64,000 nucleotides of DNA from Ostrinia nubilalis (lineage: Eukaryota > Arthropoda > Insecta > Lepidoptera > Crambidae): assembly GCF_963855985.1 (NCBI RefSeq), contig NC_087109.1, positions 5,476,001 through 5,540,000 on the forward strand, written 5' to 3'. Below are positions 48,201 to 58,681 of this stretch, in pieces. Positions within the stretch are counted from its first letter, which is position 1, and each line of letters opens with the position of its first letter. The notes beneath the pieces are model-generated. The model was given only the letters and a program-made list of their open reading frames with translations, ran no database searches and was not told the origin of the DNA. A program made the position numbers and the translations under genes.

Positions 48201-50887
48201 TTTCACATGCATCGAAAGCTGTATGCTGGCCGTCGCACTGTCATTTAAGGTTAAAGAACTTTATTCTCATAAGAAATTTACATTTCACTTATAATGAGAT
48301 ACTAAAATATTTAATAAATAAGTTACAAATTAGCCACTGGTACTAGTAGCTGCTAGCCTGCTATGTGTATCTTAAGTTTCTTTTTAAAAATATGTAAACT
48401 TTCACAATCCTTCAAGTCGTCAGGCAAACTGTTGAATAGCTGTGCTCCCTCAAACAGTACAGTTTTTGTTCCGTAATTGGTCCTTGGCGTTATTGTTTTG
48501 AGTTTAAATTTATTTCTTAAGTTATGTGTATTACTCTTTATGTTTATTTCTATATTAGTTTTAATATTGTCAGTTATAATTTTTTTAATCAAAATGCATG
48601 TATTATATCTGTATAGCTGTGATAAATTAAATAATTTAGTTTTTACGTATAGTTCATTAGTGGGCGTGTGGAAAGGATAATGGAATAAGACTTTAACAAT
48701 TTTATTTTGGGTTCTCTGTAATGGATGAATAATGGTTGGTGCAGCAGATCCCCAAATTTCAATAAGATAATTCAAATGAGATTTTACCAGGGAATTGTAG
48801 ACAGTATGTTTAATTTGTTTCGGAATACAATGTGAAATCTTTCGAAGTGCTCCTAGTAATGATGTTAGTTTTGATTTAACATAGTCAATGTGCGGTCTCC
48901 AAGTTAATCTGTCATCTATAAGTAACCCTAAGTACTTTTCCTGGTAGGATCTTTTGATAGTTACGTTATTTATTCTCAGCGCATTATATTTGGGTATTAC
49001 TTTATTTTTTGCAGATAAGATCATATATGACGTTTTTTGTGTATTAATTGTTAGCAAATTCTGCAGAAACCATTTATTTAGCAAGTCCAGGTCTTTTTGA
49101 GCGTCGGTGATGATTTCATGGATGGATTGACCAAAATAAAATAAGCATGTATCATCGGCGTATAGTGTGAGATAGCCGGTTAGGCCTATTTTATTGATGT
49201 TATTAACATATATCAGGAACAACAATGGCCCGAGTATGGATCCCTGGGGTATTCCAAATGAGATACCTTCAGAATTGCTCTCGAAATCATCAAGTTTAAC
49301 AATTTGACGCCTGTTTTGCAGATATGATTCAAATATATTTAGCGCTTTATTTCGGATACCTATGTCGTTTAGCTTTAGAAGTAGCTTTTGGTGACTTACA
49401 GTATCAAAAGCTTTTTTTAAATCAATAAATATACCTAACGCAATATTTCTTTTGTCAATATGAGTTTTAATTTTAGTTATTAGGTCTATGGCAGCTGTTA
49501 ATGTACTTGATTTTGGGCGGAATCCGTATTGTTCGTCGATAAGAAAATGCTTTGAGGTAAGATAGTCATTAAGCCGATTGTACAAAAGTTTTTCAAATAT
49601 TTTTGATATTACAGGTAACACTGATATCGGCCTGTAATTGCTGGGGTCAGTTTTTGGACCCGATTTATGTATAGGACTAACCTTAGCTAATTTAAGTGTA
49701 TCAGGGAAAATACCTAGTCTAAGACAGGTGTTTATTGAAGATGCTAACTTTTCAACGATTAGACTCTTAATACATTTAATTGCTTTAGTGGAGATTCCAT
49801 CTAAACCGGTGCTTGTGTTAGCATCCAAGTCATCTATTATCTTACTTATTTCGTCTGTACTACAAGCTTGGATTTCATTTAGCGTAATATCATGTGAGTG
49901 GTTTTGTCCATAGGTTAAAATATTTTCTGTGCAACTGTGATATTCATGTGGTATTTTACTAGCTAGTTCTGAACCAATTGAAGAGAAAAAACAGTTAAAC
50001 AAGTTACATATTTCTGTGCCGTCAGTTATTAATTTGGAATTAGATATTAGGTTTGGGAGAGCAGAGCTACTCTTAGTTTTGTTTGATGCAAGGCTATTAA
50101 TTTCTATATTTAATTCTAAAAATATTACTGGTTACGACGACACTGGCGCGTCTATTGTACGAAAGGACAACTTAAGTTTCCGAATGATGGTCAAGATGTA
50201 GTTTTTAGTTCTGTTTTACGTGATGCTTTTCATTCAAAGTGAGAGTTCAAAAAAATAGGTAATTTAAGCCTTATGGTTCCCGCAAAGCAATTGGCTCACC
50301 TGCATCTTTCCCGTATAAATCGTAAAAGATGACAATTATGGGAGTATATGGCCCGCTTTCAGCATTAATCTCTAAATTTTAAGTGACCCCTATGAAAACA
50401 AAATGCCTGTTATGTGTTACTTAAAGTTAGGGGTCACTTAAAACATAGGGATTGATGGTGAAAATGGGCATTAGGCTCCTAAATCCGTCCCCAACATCAG
50501 GCCTCCTCTATCTACCCGCGAAGGTAATGTAGGCCAAATCAGCCAAATCCTCTGTCTCTGGTACATTGAGAGGGTCATACTTCCTCAGTAGAGTCAAAGA
50601 CTTTTAATAGGTATTTATGAATAACACAACTTACCAGTCCTACATTTCTTGATAGCAGGATGTTTGTCAATGAAATGCCTCATCTGCGTCAGGGCCTGTT
50701 CCCTAAGCGCCGTTTCCTCTCTCAGTTCCACTCTAGCCCTCTCCCTCAGTTCTGGTGGGAGGTCCCCTGTCTCCCTCTCCTTTCCCTCGAGGATGTGGAG
50801 GCGCTCCTCGTCGGTCACACGTGGCTCCAGGTCTGGTTTGGGCTCGTGCTTCCGACATTCTTCTGGCTGGAGCACTGTGGTTGCCAT
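45029..50887 (-). CDS. CRAL-TRIO (SEC14-like) lipid-transfer protein, clavesin/RLBP1 type (gene model, 5 coding exons)
   Basis: The five exons join in phase to about 342 residues, the normal length for clavesin-like proteins. The CRAL-TRIO N-terminal helical domain is seen as DAPFLLRFLRTKKYSIPQAC and RYLTIRQMYPQWF. The lipid-binding lobe shows RRVVLSCMGRFDP, MPHVSLWSLSDVR, HFVNIPTYGVRFFEF and the C-terminal LPKEYGGTVPLRDMIEEL, where LPxEYGG is the family hallmark. Such proteins carry hydrophobic ligands (retinoids, tocopherol, phosphoinositides) in the cytosol; the ligand here is unknown. The start ATG lies in TCAAAATGGCAACC with an acceptor TTTCCAG ten bases before it, so a non-coding exon lies upstream. 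Exon 3 has a downstream array of partial copies. Confidence 0.95.
45604..45720 (-). CDS. CRAL-TRIO gene exon 4
   Basis: The 117-bp exon lies between TTCCCAG and GTAAGA, phase 0 at both ends. It encodes NSTPMRHKRTHFVNIPTYGV and RFFEFAVSLLSDKLKDRVM, part of the CRAL-TRIO lobe. Confidence 0.95.
45820..46025 (-). repeat. RTE LINE tail joined to a short hairpin element
   Basis: The plus strand CACTGTTCGACAAAGGCCTC to TTTCCAACGAGCGGTC is an antisense RTE 3' end. From 45877 GGCGCAAGTACACTATGCGG pairs with CCGCATAGTGTACTTGCGCC at 46001-46020, about 145 bp apart, forming a MITE-like hairpin. Confidence 0.55.
46100..46727 (-). repeat. Array of four partial CRAL-TRIO exon 3 copies separated by ATC microsatellites
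   Basis: The exon terminus (plus strand GTCACCTGGATGCAGTTGAG or variants) recurs at about 46109, 46264, 46426 and 46577 before the true end at 46728, a spacing of about 150-160 bp. Each copy starts at the EPRSQLLGY codons, runs to the exon end and GTGACT donor, and is followed by an ATC/GAT trinucleotide run of varying length that is also present next to the true donor. The copies have no genuine acceptor and differ from the exon by only a few bases. Confidence 0.93.
46728..46921 (-). CDS. CRAL-TRIO gene exon 3
   Basis: The 194-bp exon is bounded by TTGTTCCAG and GTGACT, enters after one base and leaves in phase 0. It encodes GRFDPHVFDSCVMARVHSMI, LLDEPRSQLLGYTHVNDEAG and MPHVSLWSLSDVRIMLNCIQ, the centre of the CRAL-TRIO lobe. 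Confidence 0.95.
47320..47541 (-). CDS. CRAL-TRIO gene exon 2
   Basis: The 222-bp exon follows CTTCCCCAG and ends at GTAAGT, one base in and one base out. It encodes DAPFLLRFLRTKKYSIPQAC, SMLERYLTIRQMYPQWFQKL and VPLPKRDAEGRRVVLSCMG, the CRAL-TRIO N domain and the first strand of the lobe. Confidence 0.95.
48248..50140 (-). mobile_element. 5'-truncated jockey-like LINE in the CRAL-TRIO intron
   Basis: The element runs from a truncated 5' edge near 50140 to a 3' end with AATAAAG near 48258. It inserted into coding intron 1 in the same orientation as the host gene. The AP endonuclease domain and ORF1 are missing; the RT domain is complete. 3' boundary and target duplication are not fixed. Confidence 0.8.
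48353..50002 (-). CDS. LINE ORF2 reverse transcriptase fragment (549 codons, uninterrupted)
   Basis: RT motifs in order: VSPIHKSGPKTDPSNYRPIS (about residue 107), QYGFRPKSSTLTA, GIFIDLKKAFDTVSHQKLL with the first catalytic Asp, GIPQGSILGPLLFLIYVNNI, and LTLYADDTCLFYFG with the YADD catalytic pair, then the thumb and a C-terminus LFNSLPDDLKDCESLHIFKK. The frame remains open upstream of this Met (SNSKLITDGTEICNLF), so the start is only the first Met after truncation. A jockey-group element; open frame suggests a fairly recent insertion. Confidence 0.9.
   Translation of the reverse strand: MFNCFFSSIGSELASKIPHEYHSCTENILTYGQNHSHDITLNEIQACSTDEISKIIDDLDANTSTGLDGISTKAIKCIKSLIVEKLASSINTCLRLGIFPDTLKLAKVSPIHKSGPKTDPSNYRPISVLPVISKIFEKLLYNRLNDYLTSKHFLIDEQYGFRPKSSTLTAAIDLITKIKTHIDKRNIALGIFIDLKKAFDTVSHQKLLLKLNDIGIRNKALNIFESYLQNRRQIVKLDDFESNSEGISFGIPQGSILGPLLFLIYVNNINKIGLTGYLTLYADDTCLFYFGQSIHEIITDAQKDLDLLNKWFLQNLLTINTQKTSYMILSAKNKVIPKYNALRINNVTIKRSYQEKYLGLLIDDRLTWRPHIDYVKSKLTSLLGALRKISHCIPKQIKHTVYNSLVKSHLNYLIEIWGSAAPTIIHPLQRTQNKIVKVLFHYPFHTPTNELYVKTKLFNLSQLYRYNTCILIKKIITDNIKTNIEINIKSNTHNLRNKFKLKTITPRTNYGTKTVLFEGAQLFNSLPDDLKDCESLHIFKKKLKIHIAG
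50348..50472. mobile_element. 125-bp palindromic MITE, second copy of the 13431 family
   Basis: Contains TTTTAAGTGACCCCTATGAA and AGGGGTCACTTAAAACATAG and ends GGTGAAAATGGGCAT, as in the copy at 13431-13548; the left end is more decayed. Confidence 0.75.
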
Positions 50888-50897
50888 TTTGAGTTAA
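50635..50897 (-). CDS. CRAL-TRIO gene exon 1 of the coding part
   Basis: Starts at ATG 50885-50887 with MATTVLQPEECRKHEPKPDL, then a charged helical stretch EERLHILEGKERETGDLPPE and REQALTQMRHFIDKHPAIKK CRT, ending at donor GTAAGT after one extra base. The acceptor TTTCCAG at 50898-50904 marks ten bases of 5' UTR in this exon. Confidence 0.94.
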
Positions 50898-51531
50898 CTG
50901 GAAAGAAATATATGAATTTCAATAGGATTCTTTTCGTCACAGAAAAACTTACTTCTGCTAAAATCCATTTGATTTTGACTATGCATTGGAAACAAAGTTC
51001 ATAAATTACTCGGAAATTCGTCTTTTACCTAATTCTTTTGTTCGGTAGGTTGACTTGCTGGCGAGGGCCGACTCCACTTAAGTACAAATTGAGCAAGGTC
51101 TAAAGCTCAAATTGAAAGAATTGTACCTAGTTTCTTTGTCATTTTAAAAAGGTTTTGTACACAGAGCAGCAGGTCAGCTCAGGGTCACAAATTGCATTAA
51201 ATTAACAAACATTTTATTATGGTCAACAAGAAAAGAAGTTCATAATAAATGTATTTCCGCAAAATGTAACTGGTAATAAAAACCTTAACCTTCACTAGAA
51301 TTTAAACTTTAATAAAAATGTTTTGGAGGTAATTTGCATTTTTCAGGTTCCGCGGTACCGTTCTTTTGTTTCCACTACTTAATAGTAGGTGCTTATTTTA
51401 AAATATAAAGCACTGGCAATACCAGTTTTCGACTTTATAAAGTATTGTTCAAAGTTTTGTAATTCTATTAACTAACCACCGCCATGTGACTTTTAAAACT
51501 GGTTCCCTCGTTTTGTCATACGCAAGTTATA

Positions 51532-52582
51532 CAGTGTGTCCGGGCATGTAGTGATCAAACTTTAAAGGCGTAATCTATGGACAATTTTATCGATGAAAAT
51601 ACTTCCAATTTGGGGCCTGACCCATTTCTCGAAAAATTACATCGATTTAAGTTTTTAATTTTTAGTTTACAACTCTTCTTTCAAAAACAAGTGAAAGCGT
51701 GGGTAGCCTAACATTAATAGGCAAATATTTTGTATCATGCGATAGCCAATAAAATTATCTATTAGTAGAAGAAGAAAGCAGACACAAGTTTCATACATTT
51801 TATGGGAGTAAGAATGGATTGAATTAGAAAAATACATTAGTTACTTTTTTAACTTCTTTTTCAGTTATTTTCCAACACAAGAAAAACCAGGTCGTTAAGG
51901 TATGTTTTATTTGGATTGTATTTTTAGTATTTGAGCTATTCTACAAAACGAATGTAAATTTATTAGTCTACGTCTATTAGTTTCGACGTAATCGTTGAAC
52001 AAAGATACCCCTTCCCAGCGGTTTCCATAGTAATCGGAATAGGTTGTGTGATTCTTTCAGGCAGTGCATTTTCGCATGTCGCGTGCGCTATGGAAACCGC
52101 TGGGAAGGGGTATCTTTGTTCAACAATTATGTCGAAACTAATAGACATAGACTAATAAATTTACATTCGTTTTGTAGAATAGCTCAAATACTAATAATAC
52201 AATGCAAATAAAACATACCTTAACGACCTGGTTTTTCTTGTGTTGGAAAATAACTGAAAAAGAAGTGATAAAAGTCATGTATTTTTCGAATTAAATCCAT
52301 TCTTACTCCCATAAAATGTATGAAACTTGTGTCTGTTTTCTTCTTCTACTAATAGATAATTTTATTGGCTATCGCATGATATGAAATATTTGCCTATTAA
52401 TGTTAAGCTACCCACTTTTTCACTTGTTTTTTAAAGAAGAGGTGTAAACTAAAAATTAAAAACTTAAATCGATGTAAATTTTCGAGAAATGGGACAGGCC
52501 CCAAATTTGAAGTATTTTCATCGATAAAATTGTCCATAGATTACGCCTTTAAAGTTTGATCACTACATGCCCGGACACACTG
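51532..52582. mobile_element. 1.05-kb near-perfect palindrome, TA target duplication
   Basis: CAGTGTGTCCGGGCATGTAG at the left and its exact complement at the right are flanked by TA (51530-51531, 52583-52584). The arms of about 500 bp (51532-52030 and 52088-52582) are almost fully complementary around a loop of about 57 bp. No ORF is present. A Tc1/mariner-like non-autonomous element by its ends; it lies upstream of the CRAL-TRIO coding exons, probably in the 5' UTR intron. Confidence 0.9.
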
Positions 52583-53138
52583 TATAATTTTATTTTAAAG
52601 TATTTGGTCACACAAAAGTTGTATTGACGACTCTACATTTTGGTTAATAGAGTCTGATAAAGAGAAAGAGAAGAGTTAACTCTCAGTCTCTCATCCCATC
52701 AATTTTGTGCTTGGATTGTTTTATTTTTAAGGCCAAAAATATCCTTAATTCCACGTAGTTACATAAGCCGCCACAGTGTTAGTTAAATTAAATGAATAAG
52801 AAAATGAATAATCCAAAAGAAACCAAGTCACGCCTACTTAATTAAGAAGAACCGTGTCACGACGATAAATATTAGTAGAATGATCTTACTGTACGCGTAA
52901 TTTTAGTGATACAGTATCGATTAGTTCGATAATAATTTGATGCTAAGTTTGACTAACATTCAATAGAATTCAATAGATTTACGTGACTGCTGCGTACACG
53001 CAGAACATGCAAGGCTGCATCCAATAATATAACTACCTAACTAGTATTATATTATCTGTGCTTAAACTTAATTACTTAAATATTTTTTACTTAGTAGCCG
53101 ACTTCAAAAATGTTAAAAAGGAAGTTTAGGTCTTGTTG

Positions 53139-53235
53139 TTACAATTGAAATAAGGTTTTGTTTTGTAACTACATGAAAATAAGGTAAACTTTTTGGCCAC
53201 TTTGGTTGTAACGAACTGTTTGATCTGTGAACTGA
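53139..53235. repeat. Decayed piece of the CAGTCAGCGTCAAAT MITE family
   Basis: GTTGTTACAATTGAAATAAGG then TTTTTGGCCACTTTGGTTGT and AACGAACTGTTTGATC follow the interior of the intact copy at 31418-31549 with many changes. Confidence 0.4.
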
Positions 53236-53644
53236 CTGCCTACCTAAAAGTACCTAGTTTTTGACTGTGAAAAGGTAAGTTAAAATTAGTTAATTTTGTA
53301 GGTAATTTTATTTAGTTATCAAAGACAGATCCCATTCCAGTCTTCATTGTTGGTCTATCTTTAATCCAAAATAAAACAAAACTACAAAAATACAGCGAAA
53401 GTATTCCAATTCATTCTTGACCATTCTAATGACCACATTCTCAGCACATTGTTACGCAAATGGCTGCATTATCCGACGCCACGACAAAAGAATTCGTTTT
53501 TTGTGTGTACAAACAGACTAACTCGCTCTTTAAATGTTTGTCTACGCCCATGCTTCGTTTGTTTATGAGTCATTAACATCTATTTTGCGATTTTAATTTA
53601 GAGGTCATTTAAAATGATCTTTCAAACCATGTTTTAATACGGTT

Positions 53645-53870
53645 GTGGTAGAGTTCCTAAGCCAACAAATCCAATGTCATAAAATCATAAGCTCCAGGCT
53701 ACCAGCGACAGACCATCCGAAAAAAAGTCTACTGAATTTCAAAAGTTTGCATCGTGCGGTCCACTCAGCTTATGACCGCAGTCTGTGGAGGAACACTATC
53801 AGCTGTGGTCGCGATCCTCATCAGTGAGGGCCGGACTGAGGAAGAAGAAGAATTTCAAAATACCTATACT
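53645..53870 (+). pseudogene. RTE-type LINE C-terminal fragment
   Basis: The frame ending with SAYDRSLWRNTISCGRDPHQ and a stop resembles the C-terminal end of lepidopteran RTE-like endonuclease-reverse transcriptases; the stop is followed by a GGGCCGGACTGAGGAAGAAG tail. It is too short to have activity. Confidence 0.5.
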
Positions 53871-54645
53871 GTCCCATTTACAAATGACTGAAAAAACCGT
53901 TTAGATTTGAATTTAAGTCGGAAGAAGTCATTTTAAATTGGGATATTTTAAAAGAGTGCAGGAATATATTATTTATGAATATTTTGACGTCGTGTCACGC
54001 GGAACGTGCCACAGCACACGCGAGAGATGTGAATCCGACTCTATTAGTGACACACGCGAGCTTACATTACACATTATAGATAGGTACTTTTAATACATAA
54101 TATTGCTAGTTACTTGAAAACAGAGGGTCTATGCTAGACAAAGTAGCATATCGAGATGTTACAGAAAAAGCGCCGAACGAAGCAATTTCGGGATGAAAAC
54201 TTTACGATGGGAACTTTTTCTAGAGGGGCAGATCCTAAAATGTCGTTGCTTGGCGCGTTTTTGTCTTAACTTTGTCTTTGTTCTTACATCATTAGCTTTG
54301 CCTAAAATATTTCCAAACTGTAAATTGCGCGTTCTATTCCGGCATGTCGTGACCTTCAATCTTGTGGCACAAGTCCACAACTTTCACTTGCGCTTTCCAA
54401 GTGTTTTGGCAAAGCACGATCATGATAGACAGGGCCAGTAGAGCTACAATACAAAGATTTGACAGCAACTTTTATAGACGTATGTTACAAATCGCGATAA
54501 CCTTTACACTCTTTCGGAGGCGTGTCGTGTACTGTTTACCTATTTATAAATGGGTAATAATCAGTTTGCTTAGGTGGGTACATTACAGAGGTGTGAAAAT
54601 GAGTTATTGACGAAAATCGAGCTCTGTAAATCTATACTTCTATAC

Positions 54646-54905
54646 TAGTCTATACTAATATTATACATAATTGCGAAAGTACTCGTAACTCTGTCTGTCT
54701 GTCTGTATGTCTGTCTGTCTCTCTCTCTTTCACGCCTAAACCACTGAACCGATTTTGATGAAATTTGGAATAGAGATAGTTTGAGTCCCAGGAAAGGACA
54801 TAGGATAGTTTTTTTCCCGGTTTTTGAAACAGGGACGCGCGCGATAAAAAATTTCTGTGACAGACAAAATTCCACGCGGGCGAAGCCGTGGGCGGAAAGC
54901 TAGTA
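54646..54905 (+). repeat. Lepidoptera-type short interspersed repeat with TCTG microsatellite
   Basis: TAGTCTATACTAATATTATA, a (CTGT)n/(CT)n run, CCACTGAACCGATTTTGATG, then CACGCGGGCGAAGCCGTGGG and CGGAAAGCTAGTAAG. Same end layout as the other copies. Confidence 0.7.
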
Positions 54906-55194
54906 AGATATAAGTTGGCTTATGTACTATAACTAACACTGAAGACTTACTGAACAACTGAAGGTTGAGATTTATAATAAGAGAGAGACCATAACTGTTT
55001 AACCACGACAGGCTGTCTACATATGTAGTTATAGGGGGAAAATTCATACTTTTAAAATAAGACTCTACTCATGATACATTTCCCTTATTTATTTATTTAT
55101 TTAAATATGAGACAGATCCAATGAGTTAAAATTGCAATAATTATAACCTTGCACAGACATTGAGCACTTTGGCATCTAATTTCGATGTAATAGG

Positions 55195-55475
55195 GCCACA
55201 ATGAACGGTCCTACGCAGCCCGCATCCAGGCTCTTTCGGCGACCTTTGCCAGATCTTCGGTCCACCTAGTAGGAGGCCTGCCCACGCTACACTTCCAGCC
55301 CGTGGTCGTCACTCGAGAACTTTTCTGCCCCAACGACCATCGTCTCTACGAGCTATGTGCCCCGCCCACTGCCACTTGATTTTAGCAATTCTTCGAGCTA
55401 TATCTTGGGAGAGGCCTTTGTCCAGCAGTGGACGTCATTTGGCTAAAACGAACGAACGAACGAGGGAAATTTCAC
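55195..55475 (-). repeat. RTE-type LINE fragment, composite of two opposed pieces
   Basis: The minus strand of about 55195-55405 encodes the decayed KIKWQWAGHIARRDDGRWGR stretch of RTE-like proteins. The right part (55405-55470) reads in plus sense as a tail GEAFVQQWTSFG with a stop. The two pieces face opposite ways, so the locus is rearranged. An ACGA run ends it. Confidence 0.6.
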
Positions 55476-55907
55476 CCTGTATAGACATGAATTTATATTT
55501 CTGATGTCAACGGTAAGTAACGTCGAATCTTATTCAAAACCATTCATTCAAGCCAGATCAAAGCCCGATCATAAAGGTGCAGGCGCTCCTGATGCGTATT
55601 TGATATTCTATTGCCCATCAATAGGCCATTTGAAGTCGGCAGGCGTGTCATCGGGATGTCAACGTCATTGTTTGAAACAATGGCGTATTTTGAACTGTAT
55701 CCAGGTGAAATAAGATGCATAATGTGGCAAATTGTTTCGAGTCTTATGATAGTTTAATAAGACTTTCCTGTTCTTTGGGATTTCCATTATTAAGAGTGAA
55801 GGTGAGAGAATGAAGCAAAAGATTAGTAATTAATTCTAGCCACAATTTTTTTATTCTTAACATAATTGAACTAGGTATTCAATTGTCATTTAAAGAGGCT
55901 TAAAGCT

Positions 55908-55980
55908 ACGACTCCGTAATGCAGCCGGCAGAGGCGCCGGGTTCCGGGTTCGATTCTAGGTATGGGTCAATTGATATTTT
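55908..55980 (+). repeat. tRNA-like SINE fragment
   Basis: GGGTTCGATTCTAGGTATGG matches a pol III B box and its flank (GGTTCGATTC), preceded by GTAATGCAGCCGGCAG. A complete tRNA fold is not possible. Probable SINE head. Confidence 0.4.
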
Positions 55981-56251
55981 TATCGCGTTTGTTAGGGGAT
56001 CTGGGAAAAGCTATTAAATAGTTTTTAAATTAGATATTACCCCGCAACAACAGTGTTAGCTATAAACAAGGTTAAAAATGCTATTTCTCAAATTGCAAAT
56101 AATTTATCAAAAAGTAGCACTTTAATAAAAAAAAGTTATTTTTTTGCTTTCAATGTACCTAAACTCCGTCAACGCGACTACCTTCAGTAACATACGCATT
56201 TCATAAGAACCGCACTATAAAAGGACAAACGCGACACAACACAGCACTTAC

Positions 56252-56430
56252 AGGTCACATCTCTATCCAGCTCCGCTGCGGGCACATGCCGGCGCGACAC
56301 GACCCTCAGCAGACGTGGGCTCACTTCGACTGAGTTCCAATTTCGATTCAAACTTCGAACGCCCGGTCGATGCTCCCGGTCCTGACCGTTAACTCCCAAA
56401 ATATTGCGACAGAGGTTCCACTCGAAACCG
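56252..56430 (-). promoter_or_regulatory. Likely non-coding first exon and promoter region of the CRAL-TRIO gene
   Basis: A CpG-rich, apparently single-copy block in AT-rich surroundings ends in a strong donor (GACCTGTAAGTGC) at 56246-56251. It is on the same strand as the gene, about 5.4 kb upstream of the acceptor that precedes its ATG. No TATA box is evident. The start site was not fixed. Confidence 0.4.
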
Positions 56431-57071
56431 TTCCCGTATTTTTAAATCAATCCATCTCTCTCACTCACCTTCTGATGAGAACGAAACAGGTAGAGTCGAA
56501 TATAGTCAAATCGATTTGCAGATAGGGCCTCGAAGTTCAAGTATTCTGGTGCGTTTACCTTTGCCTATCTGCCGTGAAATCGGGTAATTAAAAAGTGAGA
56601 ATTAATCAGTTGACTATTTGGGAAACACCTTTGATTGACATAGTAATGATAGGGTAGAGCGTGCTTACCAAATGTTGATGATAGTAAGTAATTCAATACT
56701 TACTCATCTAGGTATTTCATATGGATGCTAAACATCGTTTAGGTAAATCGATGTGTACTAGTAGCCATAAAATACGAGTCTTGTATATTGCACACGTCTC
56801 TATCTTAATGATCAATGATCAATATAAGCTTTACAGTAGTAAATTTAATGAAGTAAGTTAATAAATTATAGAGACATAACAAATAAGTAATCATAAGAAT
56901 TTATTGTGTACACATAAAACTAATTACTTTACTCTACCTAGGTATAAAACAGATTAAAACATAAACTAGATATTTGAAATATAAACTTAAAACTGTTTGC
57001 AAACTACAATATTGATTAACCTTAAGCTTAGTAGATACGAAAAAAACAATCAGTTTTTCGCCTTTGACTGC

Positions 57072-57140
57072 TCTACGTGGGAGTCGAACCATCGACAGTC
57101 CAACTCAACCACCAGACCATGGAGGCTAGGCGTGACGTAA
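57072..57140 (-). repeat. tRNA-like SINE fragment
   Basis: On the minus strand TGGTGGTTGAGTTGG (A-box-like) is followed by GATGGTTCGACTCCCAC (B-box-like). The spacing is too short for a tRNA with a full anticodon arm, so it is listed as a SINE piece. Confidence 0.4.
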
Positions 57141-57589
57141 CACACGCAACAATAAAATTGCCGTTACATACGACTACAAAACAGCTATAGTTATAATGTA
57201 ACTGTTACATCATGGAAACTGCATTTTGCAATGTATTAAGAGCATTTTCAATAAGTGTATTGCAATAGTGGATACAATGCAATATATTGCAATCAAACTA
57301 TTTCTAACTCCGTTATGCTTGACCGGTTTTAAGACGAAAATATCCGATCTTTTGGCAATATTTTGCAAGTGCTAACATCAGACTAAACCTACATTTTTGT
57401 TGCAAGATCTATTTCAACAGCGGCAGATGCCATAACTTTACGCATAATGGTATTTACAGTAGCAAGCAAGGGATACTATGACTTCAATTTCCACACACTT
57501 GGGCTAGCCCATGGCAAGTCCAAAAAAATAATGACAAAATTCTCTGAAACCACTATATCTACAAAAAGCTCACTCACTCATCAGGAAAT

Positions 57590-57870
57590 CTCAGAAACTA
57601 CAAATGCATAATGCATGGGGGTTCCTTTTAGAACGCCGGTGCTCACTAAGACGGGATTTTGCAAAATTCAACTCCTAAGGGGGTAAAACGGGATCCACGC
57701 ATACAAAGTCGCAGGCGGCCGCTTTATTTATTTTATTTATTTATTTATTTATTTACGGGATTATCCTACCTCTCGTTACCAACCGCTGCAACTCCTATGT
57801 AGCCAGGATCTACAGCTTGACCGCCATTAAAAACCCAACTAGTGAAGGTCAAGTTTGTGCCTAATACTCT
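57590..57870 (+). repeat. Cluster of interspersed repeat fragments
   Basis: CATGGGGGTTCCTTTTAGAA to AGTCGCAGGCGGCCGCT is a lepidopteran short-repeat end; a TTTA run follows, then the CTATGTAGCCAGGATCTACA repeat shared with 29340-29465. The sequence from 57870 to 58380 holds another undefined repeat-like piece without a supported gene. Confidence 0.45.
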
Positions 57871-58380
57871 ATTCAATAAATTCATCTAAGGTTTTGTTGG
57901 CGACACGACAAGAAGAAGATCTATTAACATCCAAGAGGTCCTGTATTAACCTGAAAAACGATACTCGTATGAATTACTTGTCACTGGCTGAACGTTCAAC
58001 AGCCAGAAGCCATAAATGAAGAAAAAAAAAACCAAAAGAACAGTTTGATTTTAAGAAATCGTACTGATTAAAAAAGTGCAAGTCAAGTGCGGTCGACGCA
58101 CCCGTGCACCGTTACTGCCGAATTGCAACATCCCGTGGGACATCGACTGGTCGGGCGACTTGTTTGGAGATCCCTGGCAGTGGCTGAAGACCACCGAGTG
58201 ATATATTTATGTTCTTTCCACAAATTGTTTTCCATTTCCGTATATTGGAAGTCAAGAATTAAGGATAAGAGTCTTCAATCCAAACCATTTCACACTTCAA
58301 TAGAATTTAAAAACACACGAAGCAACCATTTTCCAATTAAGACCACCTATGGCCCACTGCTAAAGGGTGCCCTCTCAGAC

Positions 58381-58640
58381 GCATAACATTTTTCATCATA
58401 ATTTAGTTTGGCATAACAGTATTTGCATAAAGTTTTTTCGCATAAACTTTGATATGCATAGTATTCTAAATGCATAATGGTTTCTTAGGCATAATAATAA
58501 CTTTCTCTAATTTTCAATACCATAATTTAAATAATCATAAATGTAAAGAACATAATTTTTATATACATAAAGTTTGTTTTTCATAAAATACTATAAACAT
58601 AATTTAATTATTTATAACATTTAAAGTCATAAATATTGTC
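58381..58640. repeat. Degenerate GCATAA / CATAAT short-motif array
   Basis: CATAA or TATG-type motifs recur every 12-25 bases (CGCATAACATTTTTCATCAT, GGCATAACAGTATTTGCATA, GGCATAATAATAAC and so on) for about 260 bp. The array stops just left of the LTR of the Gypsy element. It is too irregular to be an ordinary microsatellite. Confidence 0.7.
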
Positions 58641-58681
58641 TATAAGAGCAACCAACATTGAAGAGTAAATAATTATGTATT

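Noticed and set aside
57072..57140. A tRNA gene
   Set aside because: A-box and B-box-like motifs are present but no acceptor stem or anticodon arm can be formed.
57203..57211. TGTTACATC as the distant end of a 1.7-kb LTR
   Set aside because: It matches the LTR terminus over nine bases, but the interval contains several unrelated interspersed repeats, so a chance match is more likely.
58087..58386. A 99-codon plus-strand ORF
   Set aside because: It lies in repeat-like sequence next to the CATAA array and shows no family motif.
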